From positions 2,478,436-2,542,435 of the forward strand of contig JAJEKV010000072.1 in the NCBI GenBank assembly GCA_021234155.1: 64,000 nucleotides of DNA. Reading direction: 5' to 3'. Below are positions 35,156 through 48,230 of the stretch, in pieces; position 1 is the stretch's first letter; every line of letters begins with the position of its first letter. Source of the DNA: Isoetes taiwanensis. Taxonomy: Eukaryota; Streptophyta; Lycopodiopsida; Isoetales; Isoetaceae. A program made the translations under genes and the position numbers. Below the pieces are notes generated by a model. It saw nothing but the letters and a program-made list of their open reading frames with translations. It was not told the origin of the DNA and searched no databases.

Positions 35156-36814
35156 GTACAACACAGCCACATGCATTTACTATGACTCATGAAATCAAGC
35201 GCAGGGCAAGGGAGACTTGCAATGCCAAGAACACCATGTTGACCCTCAACTTGGCTTAAGAGTCGAACACAAGAAGCCAACTTACTATGCTCAAGTTGGG
35301 TTTAGGACCACCAAATCACTTAAGATGATCAATCTATATGAGAAAAGTTCAATAGAATAGCTCAAAAGATCAAGTATTCATATCTTTCACATTTTAAGAA
35401 AATGGTAGCAGTACTCAAATCGAGGTGGCATGCAGAGATGGATTGATTTTTGAGGTTTGATTGCTCACATCAATAGAGAAAAGTTACTAGATGGCAATGG
35501 TAAGTTAGAGTTCAGATCTATGAGTTATTCGACCTCAAAGTTAGGTCAAAATTTGGCCAATGACAATAAAACAATGATAAAAAAATATAGACTTCGAGTT
35601 GCACAAGGTATTTTTGAGAAATTCCAAAGCCAATGTTTGCAAAAAAATGGTCAGGGGGCAGCAAGCAAACTTTTGGTTTAGATCTTAGGAAGGAGCTCTT
35701 GTACTCGGATTTGCCAAAACACAGTCAAGAACACTTACAGACAGAATCTTCAAATTTGTAACTTGAGTTTAAAGTGATAATTTTTGGGAGTTTTCAAAGC
35801 ACAAGAGTGTAAAGGTTGTCAAGGATGATGTCAGCTTGTCAAAAATTGATTTGGTAACTTGGATTTTACATATGAATTTTTTGTAATGGCAAAAAGCTAG
35901 AAATCATATCATAAATTGTTTGAATACTTGATAGACAATTTTTCATTGAAGTAAAGGTCAATAAGTCAAAATAACACTGTATTCAGGCAGATCATGGTCT
36001 TAAACACAACATTTGAGAATCAAGATCATTTGAGAATCAAGGATGGAAATATTTCAGCTTGATCTAAATGAACCAAGCTGAGGAATGCACAGTAGCTTCT
36101 CAAGTCACTTTCCAAGCATGAATGCCATGTATCAGTAGTTCTTGAATAGGTCTGGGCCTTTAAAGATGTTCTATCCTCAATCCCCTATATATATTTTAAG
36201 TTTTTAATGGTTCTGATCTCTTAGGGCTTAGATTTAAGCTTAACGTGCTCCTTATGTGTGAGAAATAGGTTGTTTGTAGGGTCTAAGGATGAAAATTCGA
36301 CGAGATTTCAGCATGGTTCCAGATTTAATGTTGGCCTGTATTTTTGTGAAGAACTTGCGATACATGCTCCAATTTTTTCTTGTATTTTGCCAGTATTTAG
36401 AGTATTTCAAACACCCGACCATCATTTTAGAAAAAATAAATAGGTAGAATTATAGATCTTTCAAACCATAGTGACACTATTTTAATACTAGCTTTTGATC
36501 TGAAGTATGGGTATAGCCATAGGATATGGAATTTTCCAAAGCCAACTTTCAAATGAAGCAAAGGGGTCATAAGTATATTGGGGGCATGGTGAAAATCATG
36601 GGGGAGAGAGTAAAACAAAAGGTGTATGGTCATGGTAAGGTAAAATTGTGAAAAGTGTAGCGCAACTTTGAAAGGGCAACATGGGTGTAGGTAAAAATGG
36701 TAATAGTGAGCAATCCAAGAAAATGGCTAGACAAAAATATCCCATGGGTATTTTAATAGTAAAATGGCAACCATGGGGCAAAAATATGTTATGGGGGTAA
36801 AGATGGGAATAATA

Positions 36815-37647
36815 GAATAGAATAGTAGAATAGTTTTTTTCAACGTCCACGGAGACCAATAGGTCATGGGACCCATACAATGGGCTAGTACAATCATTAC
36901 TACTAGGATTAAAAAACCCCTGCCTCGAAAGGTTTTCAAGGGAAAAACCTTTGCAGTAATGATGATACTAAACAAGCAGAGATAATGACTATTGAGGGCT
37001 CAGTAATTGCAGACGTTTATCTAGAACCTCGAGTATGTATAATGCCAAGTCATGCACAGATGGTGCTCTGAGAAGTTGTGGAAGCGGAATGGAATGCTAA
37101 GGTCAAAAAATGAATCCGGACTATCTCAAAAGCAGGGCAACTCAGAAGAGTATGGCTTTCATCTTCAATAACACATAGCGGCAGCGAGGCACATAGTCAC
37201 TTCTTCGCCGGCAATTGCGGCGCTCCCATCTACTGTCTCAATTCGCCTTTTGGTGGAACCCGGTCGCGAATTGATGCAATAACTACAAGCTTGTTCTGGA
37301 CAATGAAGCAAGCAAATAAGCTTGGGGCCCTGGTGCCAAGGTGGGATTTATGTGTGCATGATAATGACGGTTTGGGCCAAAATAGCTGCGTCCCATATCT
37401 TTTGAGAAAAGCGACCATTGAGATATTGTTGCAAAAGCTTCCGGGATCAGAAGCTGGCAAGCATCGAGGCCCGGTGCTGCGGTTTGCCTGACCCAGCGGG
37501 CAAACCATGTAGTGCAATGCTCTTTCCAACATCGTTTCAAACGCCGAGGAGATTGACCATGGCAAGTGCAAGAAACGGGATACCTAACATCATCCATGTG
37601 GTGCACCTTGCGGATATAATGGAGATGGCTTCATGGCGGAGAATGTT
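36815..37647 (-). mobile_element. LINE 3' part, minus strand, copy A
   Basis: Same family as the LINE at 5.0-6.9 kb. The 3' end lies at 36,815-36,910 with tail TTCTA and hairpin GACCTATTGGTC (plus coordinates 36,854-36,865). Coding remnants include LSCTHKSHLGT and FACFIVQNK (37,230-37,400), matching LSCTYKSHFGA and FACFLVQEI of the first copy. It is truncated at 37,647 by the LTR. Many small disruptions coincide with CTG/CAG contexts and may partly be sequence errors. Confidence 0.8.
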
Positions 37648-38050
37648 TGTGGCGTTCGGCCGCGATATCACGGTCCGGGGCATTATCTTCATCTTGTCAA
37701 ATCAGCAGCGTACCGCGCCACCCGTTGCGTAATGCGCCCGCGATGTAACCCGGCGGGTAGCCCCTAGGGGCAACACGAGGGAATGTGCATTTATTAATGT
37801 GCACATTTAACCATGTGCACATTCATCTAGGTGCACATTTTTCCCCATGGACACTTTATGCCAAGTGGGCCATGCAAGTGTGCAATTAATGTGCACATTT
37901 ACCAATGTACACATTAATGTGGGCACACCTTTCCATGTGGGCACATTTTGCCACCTAGCCATTAAAAGGCAAGTGGGCCCATTCCCGAATTATCCCACAT
38001 GCCTAAAGAGGATAATTGGAAACCCTAGCCAACCTTGTCTATTTAAGAAG
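37648..38050 (+). mobile_element. Partial LTR (U3 part), cut at the duplication junction
   Basis: First 403 bp of the solo LTR found complete at 51,959-53,615. It begins TGTGGCGTTC after ATGTT (37,643-37,647) in the LINE and ends at CTATTTAAGAAG, where copy B starts. Contains the GTGCACATT repeat cluster. A fossil, incomplete through the duplication breakpoint. Confidence 0.85.
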
Positions 38051-39249
38051 ATGTTGCAATATATCTGAACATGTATTATGTCGTATGGCAGGTTTGTAGA
38101 CATGGCGCTTTATGGCCCGTGCCCGGATGGCGATGTTTCTAGAATCTAATGCATGAGCCAGGTTTCATGTGAGCAGAGCGAATACAAAACCATATGATTT
38201 GTATGCCATTTTATATATTAGTGCAATTTAGTCCACGTTCTTAGAAGCAGGTCTTTACTAAAAGCATCCCATCTTCAAGTTCCTTCAAAATTAATCTTTG
38301 AGCGAAACCATTACCATTCTCTAAAATCTAATAATGTGTCTTCTCCAAAAGCTGTCCCCATCTTCAAGTTCCTTTAAAATTAATGAGATATTCGAATGGA
38401 AACCATCCAATCTTCAAGTTTTCAAGTTTTCTTTAGACGGAGTGAAATGCTAGAACAAATGCTAGAAGAAAAAAGTTTAAATGGCATACTACTCTTTCTA
38501 CATAGTACATCCAACTTTGGTGCTTATGTCAACGAAGTCAAAAGATCTATTTTTCTATTATATAAAATATGAAACTAGGATCTACTCAAGAAAATACAAT
38601 GTATGTGAGCTTTGAAAGTAGTTATTCTCACTATCTACCATAATGTAACAAATGTGGTTTTAACACTATCCTCCTAATAAGTTTTATACCTCATGTATTC
38701 TTGGGGCTCATTAAATCCAATACATACCCTCTAACATTGCTTAGAGATCCACTTACTAATATGAATGAAAATTATTGGTAGTATTTTATCTCCTTCCTAC
38801 TTTCTATTTTTCTTACTTATTGACTTCCAAAATGAAGCAGCCCTGCTTTAAGATATAAAACAACATTTAATTACATGAACATATGCATTCCTCTTTGTAA
38901 AACATGTCTTGACCAAAGTTTGAGATCATTTAATGACATAATATGTTTTCTCGACGCAAAGCACCATAAAGATATTTTCATTCACACCTTTGCTTAACTA
39001 GCACAAAACTATCTGTAACTCCATGATATCAGCTAATCAAAACCCATAGGATCTTTGAAACCAATTATTCCCCATCTGAAAAATTCCTAAATGTTGTGGG
39101 ACCATATATATAGCACACTTCAAATTACAACTAAGCCCGGGCACCATCTTTAGTTATTTGTTAATTTGTTAGTGGGCTATCGAACATATATTCAACTGGA
39201 TGTGTTTTGGCAAAAACAAAGTTCCATGAAATCTGTGATAGAAAGAAAT

Positions 39250-42200
39250 GTTAACATGTGACGTTTATGTGCTGCAAATTGTTCATTTGTTTGTAACATT
39301 TGTTCATTGCCCTCAGCGGACAACTAAGCCCTGGTTTAAAACATTTGTTCATTGCCTCGCTTTGTTGGTTAAGCCCTGGTTGGATGTCTATCGGAATGGA
39401 CTTGTTCACCATTCCCCAAGTAAAAGTGGAATCCTTGCTTGTTAATGAGCCCTAGGCCTTGTTATCCTGGGAGCATAGACCATTCTATATAAGCACCATT
39501 CCTTTTGAGTAAATCATGTACCATTATCCGGAGGCAAACCGCCTCCATATATAAATGCGTTCCGCAGGGGAAAGAATTGCGGTGTAATGTCTCCAAGCAG
39601 GATTGGATAATCTTCAAGCTCATGGTTATCTTCAAATTTTTTTAAGCGGAAGAGATGTATGTATTGCATGCAAAAAAAGGTCTCAAGCAGACAACATTGT
39701 ATCATGTGACTCTTGCCTTTGCGAGGGGCAACAGAGGCACTTGTTAATTTTCGGTACATTTAATAAAGTCTCCAATAAGCCTTCACTTTTACGGCTATAG
39801 ATGCGCTAATATCTCCAAAATATACGATGGCATTGATAGAATATGTCCTATAGTTTTTAGGCGGAAAGGGTTGCACCTTCTAACTTTTTGGCTATAGATC
39901 TCATAATATCTCCAAATATACGGATGTCATTGATAGAAGCCCGATGGTTAAAGGTAAGAAAGGGTTGCACCTTCTATGTCACTCATATAGAACCCACATA
40001 TAGAGCGTGCATCTGCATTTTTTTCTGTCGCGGCCGACATTTGAAACATTCAAACATAGTAAAATTTTGCAAAACACATATGTACCTATCAAACTCCTGC
40101 ATCAACAACCTCCAGTAGTTGAATTTTGAAAGAAGCAACTTTTGAGCTTCTCGACCATTTAAAAGAGATTATTTGGAATGAAAATCAAATACACTGGGAA
40201 TTTAAAATGAACCGAATATATAGAAAATAGAGTCCCCATCTCCGAACAACAACGATGGAGTTACAATTTATCAAAAAAGGAATTAGTCCACATTGAGTTC
40301 ATGGATAACGCAAAAAAGCAAGGACAACAAAGTGCAAAGTTTACAAATTTGTAAGATTCTTCTACCTCAAGAACTTATCAAGATTTTCTTGTCTCCACAT
40401 CCAAGCACATGATAAAAGCACTAAAATATTCCTAACATAAACATATGCATCATTTTGCATAAACACATCTTATAACGCAAAGAACAAAAATTTTGCTCGC
40501 TTTGATAGATAATTCTCTCATAATATTATATTTCATCTGAGAATAGAATGAGAGTCAATAAATTCTAAGAGCTCAAGCTCACATCGCCCTATATTTGTCT
40601 CAAAGACATACCATTAGCTTTACCTACATAGATTTGTTGCCATCGATTGTCTCCCACATTTAAGCACATGATAAAAGCATTAAATATTCCGCTCGCTTGG
40701 ATAGATGATTCTCTCGATAATGTTATATTTGATACAAAATAGGAGGAGAGTCAATAAATTCTAAGAGCTCAAGATCACACCGCCCTATGACAGCCTCAAA
40801 AGACATACCATTAGCTTTTAGCTACATAGATTTGTTGCCATGAGATTGAGTTTGAAATAATCCTTCTCCTAATAAAACATATATAAAACATTTAATACTC
40901 CACAAAGCATACAAAACCTTTGTTGTTTGCTTTGAAACTCTACCCCCAACATGCTCCAATTGTGCAAGGAAGCAGATCCCCAAAGTGATCTTCTTTTTTA
41001 TGAGAGGTACGTTTGTGATCATTCTCGGCCTTCAAAAAAAAAAAAAAAAAACTATGTTATAGATAAGAAAAAGTTAGGAACAATACCGCCTTTGCTTACA
41101 AAGTGGTTGCTGCCTCTTCCTCTTCAAACCGTTGTCCCAAAGATGCAATTGGCAACATAAACCGCAAAAGGTGAGCTACTTAATGATAATGAAAAGCTCT
41201 CCAATAATTGCGTAAGACAATGAAAGAAATACTGTATAGGTCCTCAATCCTTATCCTTGGCTTCAAGCAAAAAAACAAAGGATAGGATGGCATATCTTGA
41301 ATCTCTTCACAAAAGCCATCGAACCAATTTAGCACTCCCATGATGGCATATGGCCAAATCCCAAAGAAAGCATCTCGTAAAACATCTATTGTTTGTATAG
41401 GCCCGTAAATTGTATCATGAGGGGATGATAAAATGGTGTGGCATTGCAATGTGTGTTCCTATATATCTAATTGTTATACAATGAATAAACGAAGCTATAG
41501 ATCAATAATATCAGCCGCCATCCCTATTACCTTGTAGAATTCACCTAAGAAATTTTATATCCCCTTGCTTATGGGTCCATAATATCCGAATATTCAAGTT
41601 TGCCAACTTGCCAAAGTCAATGCAGAACTCGATCATAGTTTAGAACAACAAAACCACAAAACAACAAAGAATCTTGTGATGTTACTTAGAACATCGAGGA
41701 GATTGATAGATGGAATGCTTAGACGCTACTATAATGCATCCGAACCGGGTTTATTGTTTTTATCTATCTTGGATGTTAGTTTTGTTTATTAAGCCGATTT
41801 ATCCCTCTAAAAAGTTAAGCAATAGTATCTACATACCTAGCATTAAACCGGAAGGAGAAGTGGGTCAGGCTGGTCCGTGGGCACCGAGGAAGGGCCGATT
41901 TTGGCATAAAGGATCAATCCGAGCATTATTGATATGAGGCCATGCAGTTATCAAGCTACCAGGGTTAGGAAGAATTTATTCATGTTTAGCAGTTGCAAGA
42001 CATGTGGTTATTTTGCATCTCTAGCTCTTGCATTCTTTGTTACGATCGATTAATAATTTTCCTTTTATTGTTGCAATGAAGGAATTTAATCCTTTATAGA
42101 TCCCTTATGTATTTTTTGTACATTTTGCACAGTTTCCATGTTCTATAAGATCATCACGTCCGCATACTTGCAAAAATTCAAATAGTGTTTGTGTAATGGA

Positions 42201-43890
42201 TCAATTACGCTTTCAAGCCTTGGACCATTAATTGTGCAACCCGTAACTTTGAGATGCGGCTTTTTCCATTTACACGTTGGTAACCAAAGGATGTATCTGT
42301 AGGGTCCCCGAAGTTTTGAGCTATTTGGAATGCTTCATGGAGATTATGGTGAGAACTCGATTTGTTTCCATGTTATATCTCGATGAGATTTTGTTTTAGT
42401 CATGTGCACATGTTAAATGTTTTAACAATGGATTGGTTAGATCAGCTTTATTATCCCGGCATTTTGTCATTCAAAAGTGCCATCCTTGGACATTTCTTTT
42501 TTTCTTCTTTTGATCTCGAAGATTCTATATAAACTATGCTATTTCATGTCAATCTTATTTGCACAAATTTATGCATATCTGAAGAGATCGGCCATTTCTT
42601 TGATCCTCTCCGCCTCAAGCCAAGCTTTACCCAAGATGCCAGATTATTTCGCAAAACGAAAACAATGCAGTCTACTGCTCTGAGGACAGGATGAGCAAGC
42701 CTATGAAATGTCTTATATGACTGGCACCATGATTCCATGACTGGCAAGTCTTATTGCGCATCATTGTTGGTCTACACAGCAAACTGGCCAACTATTTGTC
42801 TTGCATCTCATGTGCAAATATAATTGTGGTGGCTTTATGGAATTAAGTGTTAGCTCTTAACATACGAAGCGAGATGAGCTTTGTCCGGGTGGCTCATGTT
42901 CTTTTGTAAGGTTGTTCAATCCTACAAATTACATTTTGCCATCCTTTGCCATATTTTCCGGAGGTAAGTTACTTTTCGATCCTAGAGGCATAGTTTCGTT
43001 CCTTGAGGAGTAAGGCCCTCATGTGATGCGGCTCATATTGAGCCTGCTGACCCGCCTCCCGTAAGCTTTGATTGCCAAATTTCGTTCGCGGCTCAGAGAG
43101 TTTAAGTTACGTGTTATTTATCCATCATTCAGCTTGTAACCCTCAAGCATATTATAAGTCATGGCCACTTTGGCTGTGATTATTCTACGTGCCTACTGGT
43201 GTCAATGTGTTTGTGATTTATGAAATTCAGAGGAAAGCTCAGTTCCAAAGAGAAATAAAGGTTAGTGCAAATTCAATGGAGCAAGGTTTGATTTGGAAGC
43301 CATAATATTCCTAGGCCAGAGTTCATAATAAAACAGCTCTCTTGCTTCTAGTGCAATCACATATGGAAAGATAGTTATGATCCCAAACAATTTGGGCGTA
43401 AGTTACGATAACTTCTTATAGATGCCGATAAAAATGCAACAATGGGTCGCCTCTCATTGAGGAAAGGAACATCTCCATGTTCACGCCATGCATTTGAAAT
43501 AAACTTGAAAAAAATCCAACGACCTAATACTTGAGAAACATATGATCATTGATTTCGGCCTTTAACCCTAGCCATATGCAAAACCTAGCTACTCCAGCTA
43601 CTCCAGCCGTCCTCCATGCCCTTCATCACCGCAAATGCATGCCGGATTAGAAGGGGGCCGAAATCAGGAAGGGAAACATTGAAACCCCAAATGAAAGTTA
43701 GGGAATTTTCCCGATTTTTGGCATCGGGAATTGTTTTTAGGATGCCAAAAAACCCCAAATCATAGGAAATCAAGTTAAACGAAAAATCTAAAAAAAGTTT
43801 TTGGGGTGCCGAAAAAACCAAATTTAAATAATAGATATTGAGCTTTGTGCTACTCACAGAAAGGTCTATGTCGATAATTATGATGTGTGT
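39250..43890. other. Non-coding stretch (copy B), error-like texture
   Basis: Counterpart of 24,940-29,560. No gene. Differences from copy A are mostly small clustered substitutions and indels at CTG/CAG. Confidence 0.5.
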
Positions 43891-43917
43891 GTTGAGATCA
43901 ATCGGTGAATATGTTGG

Positions 43918-44577
43918 TTGGGCATTATAATTTATTTATATCAAGAATTCAGTTTAGAGATACTAACTAAAGCTTCATGCATAAGATATATGGAGCTCTG
44001 TAGAGGACCTCATACAAACAGATACTTTGTAACCACAGATGGTGCTTCTTTAAGAAATGAGGTTGCAAGATATAGTGTTGATAGGTTACATGAACATCAG
44101 GTCTGTTATCCCCCAAACAATCAGTGGACAGTGAGACAGATGATCTATGAAAATGAGGTTAGAAAATCAGCTGAAAGAGTATGGGCAGGGATCTTTACAA
44201 GGGAAGTGATGCAAATGGTATACATATTCTGGTTCATTGAAAAGCATCAACATGAATTTAGTGATAGACAATTCTTGAGATACAGAGAATTGTACTATAC
44301 TCACAGGATGCTTGCTGGCAGCTATGGTTCCTTGATTCTCCTTATGGTGCAGCAGGATTATTTTAGACCTGATAAGAGAGTTTATGGATGGTTGAAACCT
44401 ACACCTTTGGAACCTCTTAAATTCACCTCTCTTACAATCAGCTCTTCTTTTCTCGATGATCCAAATGACATTAGAATTCCTACTATCCCTCCACACAAAA
44501 TTGACAACATTGCCTCCCTCAGTGCGGTAATTTTGGTTGTGTTTGCGAGTCAATTAGTTCTTCAAAGAATATATTAG
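43918..44577 (+). CDS. Unrecognised ORF in copy B
   Basis: Same unrecognised protein as at 29,599-30,216, identical through the first 140 or so residues except Thr to Ser in EFSDRQF. After QQDYFR the two copies read different frames: this one runs RPDKRVYGWLKPTPLEPLKF and on to 219 codons (first ATG at about 43,990). Which C-terminus is real cannot be told from the two copies. No domain recognised; a poly(A) run follows at about 44,863-44,872. Confidence 0.4.
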   Translation: MGIIIYLYQEFSLEILTKASCIRYMELCRGPHTNRYFVTTDGASLRNEVARYSVDRLHEHQVCYPPNNQWTVRQMIYENEVRKSAERVWAGIFTREVMQMVYIFWFIEKHQHEFSDRQFLRYRELYYTHRMLAGSYGSLILLMVQQDYFRPDKRVYGWLKPTPLEPLKFTSLTISSSFLDDPNDIRIPTIPPHKIDNIASLSAVILVVFASQLVLQRIY

Positions 44578-45290
44578 ACACGGATGTCGAAGCTCCACAT
44601 ACTTCATGATCAAAGCTATCTTCTTAGGCTTTGATCCGAGATTCCTTTTGGCTTTTGGCGCAGACTATTATTTTCAAGAGATTACTTGAATTTTGATCTT
44701 TAACCCTTCTTCAAGATCTCTCTTTTGAAACTGATATAAAATTTTGTGATAACAGCTATCCTGTTACTTTGTTGCTCTATATATTTCTGTTAAGCCCATA
44801 TGAGGACTTAACAAAACTTTGTATGGTTTTCCTTAATTAATGAAAAAATCATCTTGTACCTTCAAAAAAAAAAGTATTGATGAGTCTATTCACGGTAGTA
44901 GCAGGCATCTAGAGCCATGATGGTTAGATATTTGCATTCAATAAAGCTGCCAAATAATACTAAAAAGAGTGCCGAATCAAAAAAATTTATTCTCTACTCA
45001 TTTGAAACCACAAATCAAGTAAATGTCTGCATTTGCCTTAGTGTCAATTGAAGCATGGTACAGAAGTTGTAGATGTTTTGAATGTTGTCATGGTGTTGGC
45101 AAACTTTAAATGGTGTCCTCTATTATGATAGTATACTCAATGGTACCCTCAAATTTGCAGTGGCCCATTGCCTCTAGAAATTGAGAAGTAGTGGCCCTCA
45201 TCTTGAGCATCTGTTTACACTTCATTGTCAGTCAATCATTAACAAACAAAATCAAAATACCAAGACTAATGACCCTTTACTCGGATTAGC

Positions 45291-45508
45291 TACTGCGAGA
45301 AGCAAGGTAAGATGACCCTGGTCTATCAATGCATGGAAAATGGAATATTGAGGCATCTCTATGGGTCAGAGTTACCTCCTCTATGATAAAAACAACGGCT
45401 TGAGATTTGCATTGAAGCTGCAAGGGGGGGCTTCATTATATGCACATTGAGCAAAAGACAGAAATCATTCATTGTGATGTCAAAACTACCAACATTCTTC
45501 TTTTCTAG
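45291..45508 (+). pseudogene. CrRLK1L (FERONIA-type) receptor kinase fragment, copy B
   Basis: Second copy of the kinase fragment: [40 protein letters not shown], then [14 protein letters not shown]. It is broken by stops after ELPPL and by a frame change at an extended G-run near 45,424. Several residues differ from copy A (KQGKMT versus EQGEMI), so this is a genuinely diverged block, not a sequencing duplicate. Confidence 0.82.
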
Positions 45509-45917
45509 AAAAGTTCTTTCTTTGAGGCTTTCTAAGGTATGCAATCGATATGCCCCCCATGGATGATGCTCTTTAAAACCTGGAATATGCATTGCAGCTG
45601 CAGAGACCAACATAATCAAGCAAATTTTAATCTGTATACAACTGGGCTCCTTAGACTTTTCCAATTTGATCTACATCTAATGCATGCTTTTCACCATTTG
45701 TATGCTTTAGGCTTGAGACAATCAGATTTTATTTACATATGTATGTGCACCTTCATCTCCTATATCTATTAGACCTGCCTAACACTCGTTTCTACCCCTG
45801 CTATGAAGGATATTAAGATGAATTTGAGTCATAAAAATAATCAGTTAATTTACAATATCAAAACAATGCACAAAAAGACATGTAATTAACTGAAAGGTTT
45901 CTTAGTACTATAAGGAC

Positions 45918-46040
45918 CGTGTGAGGAGATCCTTTAATGGGCTTCTGCCCATACTTTCTCCAAGAATACTCATTTAGTGGTATTTCTACTAATTTATTGC
46001 TAAGAACTTTGATGGTTCTCTTCAGTCTCAACTTTCTGCA
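45918..46040 (-). pseudogene. WRKY group IId exon fragment, copy B
   Basis: On the minus strand: [20 protein letters not shown], then [24 protein letters not shown] IId proteins carry KRKxRVKRTI...[30 protein letters not shown], so this is the N-terminal half of a IId WRKY domain with an intact WRKYGQK heptapeptide. It stops at ACG|GT, where the conserved R-type intron of this group falls, so the right edge looks like a true exon end. The next exon (GYYKC.., zinc finger) is not visible downstream, and no upstream calmodulin-binding C-motif was found. An orphan exon, probably carried in by duplication or a mobile element. Confidence 0.85.
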
Positions 46041-48121
46041 CATATACCAAACATAGATCATCACTTCTGAAGTCAAAATATAAAGACCAAACCCAATTAG
46101 CCTAAAAATCAAAGGAACCTCAAAGGACATATTAATGCTTGTCTTCTCTTAGACCAAGGGCGTTTTCCACGGCTGTCCACTCAGATCTTTAAGGCTACCA
46201 CTACATTTCGTCTTGATACCCATGCTATTAGAAGGGTGAGGATATGCATGGGGAAGGGCCTGCTGCTGAAGCAAGGATTTGTGGATAGGCATGCAAAATT
46301 CATTCCCCATAGAGCAAGGCATCCCCTGCTCATCTGCAAGGACAATACGTCAAATAGTATTTCATGTTTGAACAAATGAATGAACTATTCTAGATAGTTA
46401 CTTACCTTCTTCAATCTTTAACGCTTCAACTCGGTATAGCCATCTCCAATAAAGATCAATGAGTTTTAGAGGCATGCTTTCCACGGATTATATGTACACT
46501 ACACGCACTACTCTAATGAATAGCAGTTGCAAGGGTACGAATATACATTTTTATAAATGTTTTGTGAATGCTCCAAGCCAATAAGAGAAGTTTCATGTGG
46601 GTCCTTCCATTTACCGAGTAGTGCAAAGACTTTGTTCTAAAGGTGCATCCCATCATGTAATAAGGTCCCTTTCAAAAAGAACAAGAATAATGTTGGACAT
46701 GGGTCTAAATCCATTAATTAAGGCAAACTTTAGCCATGCAAATGATATCTAACCTTTGATGCATGTGCAACCTGCAGGTAAAGAAGCATGATATGGAGGC
46801 TGCATGCTTTCCACAGACCATATATTCAGTGCACTACTATAATGAATAGATAATAACGAATAGATAACCTTTTTATTGACATGTTTACACCAGTTCAAAG
46901 TTCCATTCAGTGCACACCACTTTTAAAGATGTATGGAGAGCTCATGAACCTTGCCTTAAAGATTAAGAACTTGCTTCAAAATGTCACTTAATCAATTTAA
47001 AGTCGCAAATGATGTATAAGTCCAAGTTGTCCATGAAACACTCAAATGTTTTGTGCATCTTTGCATCCGCAAAATTAAGAAGTCTGTCCTAAGAAAAATA
47101 TGTGTTGAACTAATCTTTTGTTTTTGGTTTTGTGTAGAGCAAATTATTATTGAATCCAAAGAAGAACTTCTTAATCAAATGATCTCGTGCCATATGGCTA
47201 AAGTGCAAGGGATGAGCTTATTTTTATCGTGAAAAAAAAAAGGCCCTTTTAAAATATGACATAGCAAGTTTGACTTTACTTATGCAACCATCTATTGTTC
47301 AATGTATGCCCCATTGCATAAACAGGCCCCATTCGGATCACATCGAATGTGAGCACACAATCTAGATATTGCTTTTCAACAAACACCTATTCAAGAAAGG
47401 ACCGTTTACTGACATGCTGAAAAACATTGTCAATATATTAAACACTTAAGGCTAAACTTAATTCATGGAGGTTAGGCTTGACTTAATCCATGGAAGCAAC
47501 TGCAACATTTATTAATATTTTTGTAGAATTGTTGAAAACCCTAAAAGTGAAATTTTTCATGGAAAGGGAGACTATATTAAATCTAAAAATGCATAAAACA
47601 ACTTATTTGAAAAGGCTGGGCATTTATTACAGGCATCAGAAGACATGAACCAAGTCAATGTGCTGTTCTATTCTTTAAAACCTTAAAATATGAAAAATCA
47701 AGTCTTGTGCAATGCCTATTAGTGCACAAATTTCTATTAATGCATGTGAAACAAAGGAAAACAGCCAACCTCACCTATGTTAAGGATGTATGATTGAGAT
47801 GCCAGAGTAAAGCGGTCTATCACTGGAGAGAAGGTGCGCCCTGGGATGATTATTTTTATTACAAGAAAACCCTTGGATAGTGAGAAAAAATGTGCCGTGG
47901 TATACCTGTAATTAGATAAACTCGAAAGCATGAATAAACTGATACTCAATACCCACAATCATGTAAAACAATCTGGTGCTTGGATAAAACTACCAGTCAA
48001 ATTATTTTTGCATCACATATTGTAAAGGTAGAACATATTCTTAACCTGCAGAAACAATGGCTTCTACACAATAACACCAAAAGAAGCTCACATTATCAAC
48101 GTCCTTGGCTTGAAGCTTTAT

Positions 48122-48230
48122 AATAGAATAGAATAGTTTTATAATAGAATAGAATAGAATAGAATAGAATAGAATAGAATAGAATAGAATAGAATAGAAT
48201 AGAATAGAATAGAATAGAATAGAATAGAAT
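48122..48230 (-). mobile_element. Tail-only LINE insertion, copy B
   Basis: Same (AATAG)n insertion as in copy A and of the same length, with AGCTTTAT repeats at 48,114-48,121 and 48,231-48,238. An unchanged array length of this unstable type argues that the block was copied or corrected very recently. Confidence 0.8.

Larger units (their letters stand above)
23692..38050. repeat. Large tandem duplication, copy A (14.36 kb)
   Basis: Colinear with 38,052-52,362 over its full length. The left edge is TGTTGCAATATAT at 23,692, the same word that follows the junction at 38,052. The right edge is CTATTTAAGAAG inside an LTR, after which copy A passes into copy B with one extra A. Contents in order: Helitron 3' end, non-coding DNA rich in short tandem duplications, an unrecognised ORF, kinase and WRKY fragments, a tail-only LINE insertion, a minisatellite, a minus-strand LINE, and the first 403 bp of the LTR. 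Stretches of 100% identity alternate with diverged blocks. Confidence 0.95.

Noticed and set aside
34925-35259. Overlapping Leu/Cys/Phe-rich ORFs over the minisatellite (and copy B 49,237-49,571)
   Set aside because: All three frames are open because of the 21 bp CT-rich repeat; there are no stable start or domain features, and both copies are identical so conservation says nothing.
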